NCBI GenBank assembly: GCA_026713925.1
Contig: JAPONM010000036.1
Span: 62,001-126,000, forward strand
Reading direction: 5' to 3'
Source of the DNA: Gammaproteobacteria bacterium
GTDB lineage: Bacteria > Pseudomonadota > Gammaproteobacteria > UBA4575
DNA: 64,000 nucleotides
How positions within the stretch are numbered: the stretch's first letter is position 1; each line of letters begins with the position of its first letter. Of the stretch, positions 19,741-28,233 are shown piece after piece. The notes beneath the pieces are model-generated. The model was not told the DNA's origin. It was given only the letters and a program-made list of their open reading frames with translations, and did no database searches. The translations under genes were made by a program, and so were the position numbers.

Positions 19741-19878
19741 TTAGTGTTCCATCTTCTGTATGGAGGAGATTTCGTAACGATTACCTAGCTTTATTAAAGT
19801 GAATGTAATTTTAATACCTGGCTGTAAATTAAATTCATCAGCGCAATAATCATTGCTGACTTTAAATTTCATTTTCAT
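19741..19878 (-). pseudogene. Remnant of a CusF-like metal-binding domain
   Basis: A 45-codon frame reads MKMKFKVSNDY...LQPGIKITFTLI...YEISSIQKMEH. This matches the C-terminal half of CusF domains (MTMxFxV...LKPGxKVxFTL...). The Met-x-Met pair is kept, but the first half with the ligand His and the capping Trp is missing, and an in-frame stop lies upstream. It sits between cusB and cusA, where CusF proteins or domains occur in related operons. No ribosome site is seen. It could be a shortened functional peptide, but decay is more likely. Confidence 0.6.
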
Positions 19879-20007
19879 TTGTAGCTAGCTGAGTGTATCT
19901 ATTGGTCATGTTAAATTTATGATTTTTGTTCGCTTCGAAAAATTTCCATGACCGCTGCAGCAACAATCTCTTTATCCATAGACTTTTTCAAGTATGCCCT
20001 TTTCACT

Positions 20008-21189
20008 TTATTGGCCAGTCATGCGGGTAAAACTAGCTTTAGTGCTGGCTTCAGAGTCAATGAGAAACTGACCTGAAATAACGACATCTTCGCCTTCATT
20101 CAAACCACTTTGAATTTCAATCCAATCACCACTCTCGATTCCAGTAATAACTTCACGAGGTTCGAATCGTCCTTTTCCTTTTGCAAGAATGACTCGTTCG
20201 CTAGTACCTGTACGAATGACTGATTCACGTGGTACAACAATGATGTTTTCTTTTGCTCCCGAAAAGATATACACATCGCCATACATGTTTGGCTTTAATG
20301 TTTCACCCGGATTATCAAATTTCAAACGAGCGGTGAGTGCTCTAGTCATCCGGTCTAGGTTGGGATAAACATATTCGACTTGTCCTTCAAATTTTTCACC
20401 AGGCAAGTAAGAGAATCGCACTTCTGCAGGCTGTCCAACTTCAACCCAACTACTTTGTCTCTCAAATACTTCGGCCGTCACCCAAACTGTAGAAAGGTCT
20501 GCGAGTGTGGCTATTTGATTTTCAGGTTTCACAAACATGCCATCTCTAACTTTAAGTGAGGACACTACACCGTCTTGGGGTGCATAGTAAGAAATAGCCT
20601 GTTGGGCGATACGTTCTCTATCAAGACGTTTTATTTCTGAAGAAGGGACACCTAATGCAAATAAGCGTTGTTTGGATGCATAAATTAATGTTGTACTCCC
20701 AATCGTGAGCGCTTGTAGATATTCCTCTTGTGCATTCACAAGTTCAGGCGAGTAGAGCTTAAAAAGAAGTTGGCCTTTTTGAACACGGTCTCCTTCTGAC
20801 TGCACAGTCAAACTTTCTATCCATCCTTGTGTACGTAAATGAATATGGCTTAGCTTGGATTCATCATAATCCACAAAACCTACAGTGCTCACTCTTCTCC
20901 ATAGTTTTGATCGCTCCACTGTTGCAGTACGAACCCCCAAGTTCTGTACAACTTGAGGCGAGATTACGACTTCACTGCCTGTTCCTTGTTGTCCATCTTT
21001 ATAAACAGGTATCAGATCCATCCCCATGGGCGATTTTCCTGGTTTATCTCTTTTATAATTAGGGTCCATTGGGGCAACCCAATACAAAACTTCACGATCT
21101 TCTTCATCAGCCAGAGCTGTGTTGATAACTGCTACCAAAAATAAGCCTAAAATAAAGACAAGTGAAAGATTTAATTCATTATTCATCAC
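20008..21189 (-). CDS. cusB: CusB-family periplasmic adaptor (membrane fusion protein)
   Basis: A 393-residue adaptor linking the CusA-type pump to the outer-membrane channel. It has an N-terminal signal or anchor (LSLVFILGLFLVAVINTALA). Next is a heavy-metal-binding region with the pattern YWVAPMDPNYKRDKPGKSPMGMDL (Met-rich, as in CusB/SilB). The barrel-sandwich and helical hairpin segments follow (ESLTVQSEGDRVQKGQLLFKLYSPEL). Its ATG overlaps the end of the upstream cusC-like gene by four bases (ATGA). It ends ...SFTRMTGQ without the fused CusF domain seen in SilB. Confidence 0.92.
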   Translation of the reverse strand: MMNNELNLSLVFILGLFLVAVINTALADEEDREVLYWVAPMDPNYKRDKPGKSPMGMDLIPVYKDGQQGTGSEVVISPQVVQNLGVRTATVERSKLWRRVSTVGFVDYDESKLSHIHLRTQGWIESLTVQSEGDRVQKGQLLFKLYSPELVNAQEEYLQALTIGSTTLIYASKQRLFALGVPSSEIKRLDRERIAQQAISYYAPQDGVVSSLKVRDGMFVKPENQIATLADLSTVWVTAEVFERQSSWVEVGQPAEVRFSYLPGEKFEGQVEYVYPNLDRMTRALTARLKFDNPGETLKPNMYGDVYIFSGAKENIIVVPRESVIRTGTSERVILAKGKGRFEPREVITGIESGDWIEIQSGLNEGEDVVISGQFLIDSEASTKASFTRMTGQ

Positions 21190-22529
21190 AATGCTCCTTC
21201 AGCAAGGTATAAAAGGCGTGAATGCACGCGACTGCGTTCCGTTTTCATGCGTAAAGCTTCCAAGCGCACATTCAGCTGAGTAATACGTGCTTGTGCAAGC
21301 GTTGTAAATTCTGTTATCCCACTTTGATATGCTATTAAAGAAGCGCGTGCATTCGCATTTGCTTCAGGAACTAGCCTTGTTTCATAAAGCTTGCTTCTTT
21401 CAGACAGTCGTTCCCAATTTGCATAGTCTCTAAGAACTGCTCGTCTAAGTGATTGCAACTTATCGCTTCGAACAAGTTTTGCAGCTGAAACTTGATGTTG
21501 ACTAGCAGCTAAACGCCGATCTTGGCGTTTGATGGTGAAAATAGGCAGGTCTACTTTTACCATGGCAGCTACTTGGTCTTCACGGTTGGTCCCGTCTATG
21601 TTGTCACCAAAGCGTTTTCGATATTCAACGTTGATGTTCCACCCTGGCTTGTACTGTTCGTGCGCAATTTCAACGCCTACATTAAAGAACGAAACCATGG
21701 CATCTTCTGCTTGAATAGACTGATGATTGATTAATGAATCAATTATTTCTTGTAGTGGGGCAAGTGGTGGGAGAGTCGGATAGTCATTTTCTACTGGCTC
21801 AAATGCTCTTTCATCTAGCCATTTACTTAGCTCTGCCCTTACTAAGTCTTCCTTGGTTTTAAGCTCGATGACACGATCATCCAATCTTGATAGCTCAAGT
21901 TGTGCTCGTAATATATCTTGTTGATTAACACGCCCGACTTTGTAATAAGAATTTGCAATATCTACAAGCTGTTCGAAATATTGACGACTTTCTTCAAGAG
22001 TTTCTTGAGCACTAATTTGATAGTAAAGGTTGAAGAAATGTTCACGTGCCGATTGAATTGATTTTAGAACCTCATCGGATGCACGTTGATATTCGGCATG
22101 ACTTGCCCATTTAGTTTGCTTTTCTTTAAAAGCAAGTGTTTTGCCACGTGGAAAAGATTGCGATACTCCAAATCGTAATTGGGTATTGGGCTCACTATTA
22201 ATATCAAAATTATCTATCGGTAAGTTGAACAGCCCAAGGTTTAATTGTGGGTCCAGAATTTGTGCATCCGCGATTGCAGATTCACTTAAAGCATCACCTC
22301 GAAACTGATGTGCTTGAGAAATCAAATCCTGTTGTTTCGTAATTTGTTCAACTTCACGCAAATTTAATGCGTGAATTGGCGGCAAGTAAAAAAACTGTAT
22401 TAACAGTGCAATCAATGACGATAGCGCAATGCCTTTGACACATTTCCGGTTTATTGTGCCTCGGAGTTTATTAATGCTTACATGCGATTGAAGTGAGCAA
22501 TCGCCAGCAATGTGTTTCGATTCGCACAT
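21186..22529 (-). CDS. cusC: TolC/CusC-family outer-membrane efflux channel
   Basis: A 447-residue outer-membrane factor that completes the tripartite efflux system. The start ATG at 22529 has a good GAAGGAG ribosome site. A hydrophobic export segment (GIALSSLIALLIQFFYLP) lies unusually deep, after about 32 residues. The rest is long coiled-coil helices with repeated Gln/Glu/Ala heptads (ISAQETLEESRQYFEQLVDIANSYYKVGRVNQQDILRAQLELSRL). It is the first gene of the operon and overlaps cusB by four bases. No lipobox Cys is seen. Confidence 0.9.
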   Translation of the reverse strand: MCESKHIAGDCSLQSHVSINKLRGTINRKCVKGIALSSLIALLIQFFYLPPIHALNLREVEQITKQQDLISQAHQFRGDALSESAIADAQILDPQLNLGLFNLPIDNFDINSEPNTQLRFGVSQSFPRGKTLAFKEKQTKWASHAEYQRASDEVLKSIQSAREHFFNLYYQISAQETLEESRQYFEQLVDIANSYYKVGRVNQQDILRAQLELSRLDDRVIELKTKEDLVRAELSKWLDERAFEPVENDYPTLPPLAPLQEIIDSLINHQSIQAEDAMVSFFNVGVEIAHEQYKPGWNINVEYRKRFGDNIDGTNREDQVAAMVKVDLPIFTIKRQDRRLAASQHQVSAAKLVRSDKLQSLRRAVLRDYANWERLSERSKLYETRLVPEANANARASLIAYQSGITEFTTLAQARITQLNVRLEALRMKTERSRVHSRLLYLAEGAL

Positions 22530-22629
22530 AACAGTGCTCCTTCATATATACTGCTTGCTGCCATGATAGCTTCCGCTTTTACAGCTAGCCTTTACGTAAC
22601 ATAATCTCAAGCTAGAGGCTTAATATACT

Positions 22630-22756
22630 GTACTTCAACTTGTCCTGCCCCCCTAAACTTGGTCCATTTTAGATTCGAAACTCTCTAAACTGGAGGTCAC
22701 CCCTACGTGGACCAGAAGATACTCTCGAACATGCACTATGTCGGGATCAAGTGTGC
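22630..22756. other. Insertion-sequence-end-like stretch (uncertain)
   Basis: Around 22645-22705 the sequence reads like an IS3-type end (a C-rich start, then TTGGTCCATTTTAG and further on CTAAACTGGAGG), but no transposase frame of that type follows. It marks the left edge of a decayed mobile-element mosaic next to the metal efflux operon. Confidence 0.3.
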
Positions 22757-22935
22757 ACTGCGGTAGGCACAAGCAGGCCCTGCAACGTGTTTACTCCCGG
22801 GCTGTGGCCAATCGTACACCCATGTGAATGAGTTGCGCGGCCTGTTGGCCGAGTTCGGCATCACGATTCTGCCAAGCCGCAGCCAGGTCCGCCCTGCGTT
22901 GGCAGAGATCTTGGGCAACGGTGGCCCTGGCTAAT
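22757..22935 (+). pseudogene. IS110-family transposase fragment, frameshifted
   Basis: One frame reads KQALQRVYSRAVANRTPM and the next continues VNELRGLLAEFGITILPSRS, then VRPALAEIL. Together they match the segment after the DEDD domain of IS110/IS1111 transposases (RTxLxNxLRGLLAEFGI...). A frameshift and stop lie near 22828, and both ends of the gene are missing. It is a dead remnant. Confidence 0.72.
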
Positions 22936-23469
22936 CGCATGGCCCGTGCCATACATAGGTGGTGCTGGCTTCAGGCAAGCCCTACATGACCCTATGTACC
23001 GGCCTAGGCAGACACAGGCCCACGAGGGAAGATCAACTCTGAAGGACAGAGGAGGACTGCTACCCACCAGCGTTGCAATAGAGCAATACATCGTGATGGC
23101 TGAAAATGCGACGTTGCTGGGGTGAGAACCTAGACTGGCCAAAGACCCGATGCGGGGGACCGAAAAGTGTCCGTGCCGGAGGTTGACCAAGTGATAAAGG
23201 CACACCGGCGTGAACTTCATCAGAACAAGAAGGCACAAAGCCTTTCGTGAAACAGGTCGGATAGGTGGCTGCAGCCTACTCTTTCTGAATGAAGGATTGC
23301 TCTTGCAAACGGGGAACGGTCCATAGATGGAGCCCGTTTATCCCTTCTGGGTTGGGCGCTCGCGGGCGAAATATTGAAATCCGTGACCCCATCGTTGCAC
23401 TTACCTCATCGAATCCGTTCTTGCGGGCAGGTGCCCCAAAGCTTTGATCCGTGACCGGATGGCAGCAGC

Positions 23470-24020
23470 GGCACAGGTGGATTATGTTGAAACGATCATC
23501 CAGCACGATGTCCGCGATATCGCTCGGAGTCGAGTATCTGAGCTTAATAACAAGGCTGTTGCACGTTCTCGCCGAGTATTGCCTACATCTTAATTTCTCC
23601 GGTTTCGGTACGGTGATTTGCCCTCACACAAAAATATTTGGGCGTCTTCGAAAACTTGTTTCTCGTCCGCACCTTGCAACCTTGGTATACAAATGCTCTG
23701 AAGCGTCTCGTTAAGTCTCCCAAGCTGCATTTCCTTGATACATAATTCCCCTTGTTTTCGGCAGGTCCCTCAAACTCGCGAGTTGGGCTGATGACCGATA
23801 CATGCTTTCACACTTCCGCGACAAGGGGCGTAACGAAGTTGATATAGTGGTCAAAGACAGGCGCAGGTGGGTCGTTGGGATCGAGGTGAAGTCATCGGCA
23901 ACTATTTACGAAAGAGAATTCTACAGCCTACGTAGCCTCACGACCTCCTGCAGCGACAGGTTCGTGCTAAGCCTGATGCCCTGTGAATGGCCAGGATTGC
24001 CATCCGCAGGGCATAGAGAG
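23470..24020 (+). pseudogene. Decayed AAA-type ATPase of the DUF4143 family
   Basis: Pieces in several frames match the second half of DUF4143 ATPases: VDYVETIIQHDVRDIA, then ESLSLITRLLHVLAEY, then a TLQPWYTNALKRLVKSPKLHFLDT-like piece near 23660-23740. In 23802-23970 comes the final HFRDKGRNEVDIVV...VVGIEVKSSATI...LTTSCSDRFVL. Several frameshifts and the missing P-loop half make this a pseudogene. Such ATPases are often mobile accessory genes. It lies between the IS110 scar and the thiocyanate operon. Confidence 0.7.
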
Positions 24021-24048
24021 ATTAATTCGCTAAGGAATTCTTACTGCC

Positions 24049-24234
24049 TTAATGGCAAGGGAAAGCCTGGGAATGGCGTACATCATGGGCCGCATTGTGC
24101 ACCGCAGCCGCATTCATGAAACCTGCACCATACAGGATCACCGCTCCCAGCAAAAAGGCGGCAGCAATCTGCAAAGGCCGCCTCAAAATTGCTGCATCAT
24201 GCAGTTTGACACCAGTGGCTGTCTGATTTTGCAT
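24049..24234 (-). CDS. cbtB: CbtB-like small cobalt-transport-associated membrane protein
   Basis: A 61-residue protein with one transmembrane helix (LQIAAAFLLGAVILYGAGFM) and the CbtB C-terminal signature HNAAHDVRHSQAFPCH, a His/Cys tail likely to bind metal. CbtB usually pairs with the five-helix CbtA as a predicted cobalt transporter. Here it is alone, 42 bases after the ABC permease at the end of the thiocyanate hydrolase operon, although a complete cbtBA pair lies at 36.1-37.0 kb. Since thiocyanate hydrolase is a cobalt enzyme, a metal-supply role is a reasonable inference. Confidence 0.82.
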   Translation of the reverse strand: MQNQTATGVKLHDAAILRRPLQIAAAFLLGAVILYGAGFMNAAAVHNAAHDVRHSQAFPCH

Positions 24235-24276
24235 AGTTATATCTCCTCAATCTTTAGTAGTTGTAGTTTGCATTCA

Positions 24277-25125
24277 TCATTGATGATGCCAGCTGAAACG
24301 CTTGATCAGCATCGCACAGGAACTGTCAAGTATGTAACCCATCACTCCGATGGTGAGCACCATTGCAGTGAGATGGTCATAGGAAAGCGTCTCCCTGGCA
24401 TCCGCAATGGAATAACCCAGACCAGAAGTCACACCGAGAAATTCCGCCGGTACCAGCACGATCCATCCGACACCCAGGGCAAGCCGTACACCCGTCAGGA
24501 TATCGAACATGATCGCCGGCAAGATAATCTGCGTCACCATATGCCAGGGCTTGGCACCAAGGTTGCGTGCAACCTTGAACCAGGCCGGATCCACCTTGGC
24601 CAGACCCGCAGCGGTTGCAAACACAACCGGCCAGATCGCAGCCACCGCGATCAGGAATACGATCGCCCCGTTCCATGTGGCAAACACGATTACCGCAATA
24701 GGCTCCCAGGAAAGCGGGCTGATCATGCGGATCAACTGAAACGGCGAATTACTCAGTTCGCGAAAGACCTTGCTACGGCCAAGCAGGATTCCAATGGGTA
24801 CCCCGACGACAATGGCAATGAGCAGACCCGCGCCCAGACGATAGCCGCTGGTCGAGACTGCTGCCTGAATCTTGCCTATCGCAAACAATTCCGGAAATGC
24901 CTTGAACGTTGGAATTGGTCCAAAGCCCTTGAAGTTTGTCGTATCGGGGTTGATCTCGATGAGGTAGCCCCCAAACCACCAAAGCACGAACAGAATTGCA
25001 AGGCCTGCAGCCCAGTTGAACAGGCTTTTGCCCACCGACTTTGCAGTAACCGTATTTTGTGCAGCCTTTGTCGATGCAGCTTCTGCTGCATCGATATTGG
25101 CTACATCAGCATCCCCATTGCTCAA
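24277..25125 (-). CDS. ABC transporter permease, nitrate/taurine/cyanate type
   Basis: A 282-residue inner-membrane permease with about six helices. It carries the EAA-type loop AAGLAKVDPAWFKVARNLGAKPWHMVTQIILPAIMFDILTGVRLALGVGW, which contacts the ATPase. It belongs to the BPD_transp_1 family of SsuC/TauC/NrtB proteins. Its ATG overlaps the binding-protein stop (ATGA). With the next two genes it makes a complete importer embedded in the thiocyanate hydrolase operon, so thiocyanate or cyanate is the likely substrate. The sequence itself does not prove this. Confidence 0.88.
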   Translation of the reverse strand: MSNGDADVANIDAAEAASTKAAQNTVTAKSVGKSLFNWAAGLAILFVLWWFGGYLIEINPDTTNFKGFGPIPTFKAFPELFAIGKIQAAVSTSGYRLGAGLLIAIVVGVPIGILLGRSKVFRELSNSPFQLIRMISPLSWEPIAVIVFATWNGAIVFLIAVAAIWPVVFATAAGLAKVDPAWFKVARNLGAKPWHMVTQIILPAIMFDILTGVRLALGVGWIVLVPAEFLGVTSGLGYSIADARETLSYDHLTAMVLTIGVMGYILDSSCAMLIKRFSWHHQ

Positions 25126-26417
25126 AGGACAAACACCTCCGAACGTACATACGGATCACCTTCTTGCGGAACGCTTGCATCATTCCTCCATTTTGGATTG
25201 GCTTCCAGTGCCGTCTTCACGTAATCATAATTGACCAGGTCATTGGCTACGTGTTCCGGGGTAAGCGTATCCAGGAACCTTGCATCCCCTGTGACCACCG
25301 TTTCTTTCAGGTCGCTGACGACAAGCTCTGTCGCTGACCGGTACGGCCAAGCCTGGAAGTCAATGCGGTTCTGATCCCATTCCGGATGCTTGATCGCAGG
25401 CGGATTCTTGTAGTAAGCAGGGTCATAGAACATCATGGCCCGTTTCACGACTTCTTTTGGTACCGGCAGGTAGCCCTTCCCATCACGTGAAAGCCGCTCT
25501 GCCATCGCTTCCCTGTTCTCGGCGAGATGAATCTGCGCCTTGACGACAGCATTATGTACCCCTTGCGCCCAGGCGGCACGATCAGGGTCCATGGCATCCT
25601 CTTCATGCATCACGACCACACAGCATGGATGTCCTTTCCAGGCATCCCCTGTAAAGCGCAGTACCTTTCCACCGGCTTTGAGTTCGCCCAGCGCATTGAA
25701 CGGTTCAGCTACGCAATACCCGTCAATCGTTCCTGCTGCAAGAGCAGGCGGCATGGAAGGCGGTGCCAGTACAAGGAAGTTGCACTCATCTGGTGCCAGC
25801 TTCGCTGACTGAGGCCGAATCACTGGCTTGATCCCTGCAGCCTTCATGATCCTCTGTGAAACAATGTTGTGGATTGAGTACCAGTACGGTACGGCGAACT
25901 GCTTACCGCCAAAGTCCTTCGGCTCATTGATGCCGCTCTTCTTGCCTACCAGTACAGCCGAGCCGTTGGTGTGATCCCAAGCTGTGATCTTGATCGGGTA
26001 CTTGTTGTTGTACCGCATCCAGACCGGAATCGGAATCAGCATGTGTGTAAGGTTGAACCGGTGCGCCGCAAAGGCTTCCACCAGTGGTGACCATCCACGT
26101 ATGAGGGTCGGTTTCACGGAATCGATGCCCTCATCCTTGAAGTAGCCCTGATCATGTGCGATCAGCAGGGCCGCCGCATCAGTAATGGGGATGTATCCTA
26201 TTTTGATCACCGGATCCCATTTCTTCTTGGCAGCAAAGGTGGGCATGGGCAAGGCACTTGCTCCTCCACCCAGGGCGGCAAGACCCCCTACCTGGAGCAA
26301 TTCGCGCCGGTTGATACCGGTACCCAAGACCCCTTTGAACAGCGGATCATATTCTATGGCAAGCCTGGGATCATCATTCTGTATCCCCTCGCCATGTTTC
26401 TCATAGATTCTCTTCAT
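25122..26417 (-). CDS. ABC transporter substrate-binding protein with Tat signal (NrtA/TauA-like)
   Basis: A 431-residue periplasmic binding protein. After about 35 unusual N-terminal residues comes a twin-arginine signal (NRRELLQVGGLAALGGGASALP, Arg37-Arg38). The mature domain begins KKWDPVIKIGYIPITDAAALLIAHDQGYFKDEGI, the pattern of nitrate, taurine and cyanate binding proteins. Tat export suggests folding, perhaps with a cofactor or metal, before export. Genes of this type accompany scn genes in known thiocyanate degraders, so thiocyanate capture is plausible. It overlaps the permease gene by four bases. Confidence 0.87.
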   Translation of the reverse strand: MKRIYEKHGEGIQNDDPRLAIEYDPLFKGVLGTGINRRELLQVGGLAALGGGASALPMPTFAAKKKWDPVIKIGYIPITDAAALLIAHDQGYFKDEGIDSVKPTLIRGWSPLVEAFAAHRFNLTHMLIPIPVWMRYNNKYPIKITAWDHTNGSAVLVGKKSGINEPKDFGGKQFAVPYWYSIHNIVSQRIMKAAGIKPVIRPQSAKLAPDECNFLVLAPPSMPPALAAGTIDGYCVAEPFNALGELKAGGKVLRFTGDAWKGHPCCVVVMHEEDAMDPDRAAWAQGVHNAVVKAQIHLAENREAMAERLSRDGKGYLPVPKEVVKRAMMFYDPAYYKNPPAIKHPEWDQNRIDFQAWPYRSATELVVSDLKETVVTGDARFLDTLTPEHVANDLVNYDYVKTALEANPKWRNDASVPQEGDPYVRSEVFVL

Positions 26418-26481
26418 GTCGGAATTCCTCTCATCATTACTCTCTCGTTAATAGGGTCTGAAGTGCACTTTCAGACATATT

Positions 26482-27309
26482 TCAGTTGCCGACCAGTTCG
26501 GCATTTGATGCAGCATTACTGTTCTCCTCCTCCTCAGAGTCAACTGGTACTCCTGCCGCATCGTGGAAAATCTGCATGAGGGTCGCTCGCATCGACTGAA
26601 CCTTAGGATCCTGCCTTTCCCGCGGATCCTCAAGATCGACTTTAAAATCATGGACAATTTGACCGGGAGACCCTGCCATGACCAATGCGCGATCTGCCAT
26701 GATCACCGCCTCATCAATATCGTGGGTAACCATTACCAGATTGAAACCCAGCTGTTTCGAAAGGGCCCTCACATCTTTTTGCAGCGTTGCCCGGGTAAAG
26801 GCATCCAGTGCCGAGAAGGGCTCGTCCAGAAGCAGTAAATCAGGTTCCATTACCAAGGAGCGTGCAAGCGCAACACGCTGCTGCTGGCCACCAGAAAGAT
26901 CCTGTGTATTGCTTCGGGCAAATTCTTCAAGATGTACAAGACCAATCACCTCGGCAACCCGCTTTTTGACCTTATCATCGGGCCAGCGCGCAAAGCGCAA
27001 GCCGATACCAACATTCTGCTCGACAGACATCCAGGGGAAAAGATGAGGCGCCTGAAACATCATGATCCATTGTGACGAGGGTTCAGTGACATCTTTGCCA
27101 TCAAGGCGAACCGTGCCACTTGTCTTGCCGAGTAACCCGGCTAGGATGTGCAGGAGGGTTGACTTGCCACACCCAGAGCGCCCGATAATGACCAGTGCCT
27201 CACCCGGTTCTGCCATGACATCGACGTTTTCAAAAGTAACGGGACTCTTCGCAGTATAACGGTGCGTAAGGGTCTTGATAGTAATCTGTACTCCTGTGCG
27301 TTCTGCCAT
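26482..27309 (-). CDS. ABC transporter ATPase, nitrate/taurine/cyanate type
   Basis: A 275-residue ATPase with Walker A GRSGCGKST (about 57-65), Q-loop MMFQAPHLFPW, signature LSGGQQQR, Walker B LLLLDEPFSALDA and switch His in MVTHDIDEA. It energises the importer made with the two downstream genes. The C-terminal tail (VDSEEEENSNAASNAELVGN) is an acidic, low-complexity extension of unknown role. The gene lies in the scn operon, about 100 bases after the DsrE-like gene. Confidence 0.92.
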   Translation of the reverse strand: MAERTGVQITIKTLTHRYTAKSPVTFENVDVMAEPGEALVIIGRSGCGKSTLLHILAGLLGKTSGTVRLDGKDVTEPSSQWIMMFQAPHLFPWMSVEQNVGIGLRFARWPDDKVKKRVAEVIGLVHLEEFARSNTQDLSGGQQQRVALARSLVMEPDLLLLDEPFSALDAFTRATLQKDVRALSKQLGFNLVMVTHDIDEAVIMADRALVMAGSPGQIVHDFKVDLEDPRERQDPKVQSMRATLMQIFHDAAGVPVDSEEEENSNAASNAELVGN

Positions 27310-27411
27310 TTAGGTTCCTTACTTCTATACCGGTCATTCCACAATACAAATCGCCGTTTCATTCACTTTCAAAAGCCGAGCCACTCAGTGGTTGACGTAT
27401 GATCTTATCTA

Positions 27412-27774
27412 TCACTCAGCAATAATCTTATCCGACCATTCAACACTCTCTACGAAGGTGTCGGGATTACCAGGCTGTGCGCCGGCATTTCTCATATCCT
27501 CTTCACTCACCCCCCGGGCTCTTGAGCATGCCCCGCAACATTCAATTCGAACTCCGTTTCCGACTGCCTCGTCCCATTGCTCGGCAACGGACGGCCACCC
27601 TACGGGAATCATGTTTTCCCGTACAACAGGTCGCGCAAGGCATACTGCTTCCCCAAGTAAAAAAATACGGACTTCGTGGCCTTTGCCTGCCAACGCATTG
27701 GCATGTCCAAACACCATCGCAGCCCGGGTTGGATCATCGCTTCCCCATGAAGACTTCATAAATATCTTTGCCAT
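27412..27774 (-). CDS. DsrE/DsrF-like sulfur-relay-type protein
   Basis: A 120-residue soluble protein with the DsrE fold pattern: MAKIFMKSSWGSDDPTRAAMVFGHANALAGKGHEVRIFLLGEAV and a Cys-containing segment RIECCGACSRARGV. DsrE-family proteins carry persulfides or act in sulfur trafficking. Lying between the hydrolase activator gene and the importer genes, it might handle sulfur released as carbonyl sulfide, or protect cysteines of the cobalt site. That is inference. Three cysteines lie close together near residue 80, more than in minimal DsrE proteins. Confidence 0.75.
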   Translation of the reverse strand: MAKIFMKSSWGSDDPTRAAMVFGHANALAGKGHEVRIFLLGEAVCLARPVVRENMIPVGWPSVAEQWDEAVGNGVRIECCGACSRARGVSEEDMRNAGAQPGNPDTFVESVEWSDKIIAE

Positions 27775-27836
27775 AATTCCCTACTTTACATCTTTGTTTT
27801 TACTATCGTTCATCCCTCCTGGAACAAACTGCTGTT

Positions 27837-28226
27837 TCAGGTACTGTTGAGGCGCTTGTCGACAAATTTCATGCGCCTAGCAAGCTCGTCTTCATCGATC
27901 AGGCCACGCTGAATCATCGAATGTACAAGGGCCAGAAGCTGGCGCTCCGGATACGGGACATCCTGATAAAGGGTTTCAGAGAGTTCATCTTCCTCATTGC
28001 GCCGCTCAAGCACGGGCAACGTACATTGCTCGGAAGCAAGCGCCTCACATGTCGAATCCAAATTGATCTTCCAAGGAGGATCAGGATTGTCCACGCCATA
28101 CTTTTCGGCCAGGTCTTTCCATACCCTGCCCCGATTGCGAACTTTCTCAAGCAATGAAATCGGAGAAAAGTCCGGATCCGTATCTGTAAAACCGGAGCCG
28201 GAAGTTTTTTTTCCTAGAGAAGTCAT
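27837..28226 (-). CDS. Thiocyanate hydrolase activator (P15K-like)
   Basis: A 129-residue protein directly downstream of scnC (seven-base gap). It shows the pattern of P15K/nitrile-hydratase accessory proteins: PPWKINLDSTCEALASEQCTLP, RRNEEDELSETLYQDVPYPERQLLALVHSMIQRGLIDEDELARRM. In Thiobacillus thioparus P15K is needed for cobalt insertion and activity of thiocyanate hydrolase and is encoded in this position. The family name is well supported by context and by the YPERQLLALVHSMIxRGLIxEDELARRM motif shared with nitrile hydratase beta-type proteins. Confidence 0.82.
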   Translation of the reverse strand: MTSLGKKTSGSGFTDTDPDFSPISLLEKVRNRGRVWKDLAEKYGVDNPDPPWKINLDSTCEALASEQCTLPVLERRNEEDELSETLYQDVPYPERQLLALVHSMIQRGLIDEDELARRMKFVDKRLNST

Positions 28227-28233
28227 TGCCTGC

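Noticed and set aside
24052-25224. 390-codon plus-strand frame over the ABC permease
   Set aside because: Shadow of the permease gene; rich in His, Arg and Ser without structure.
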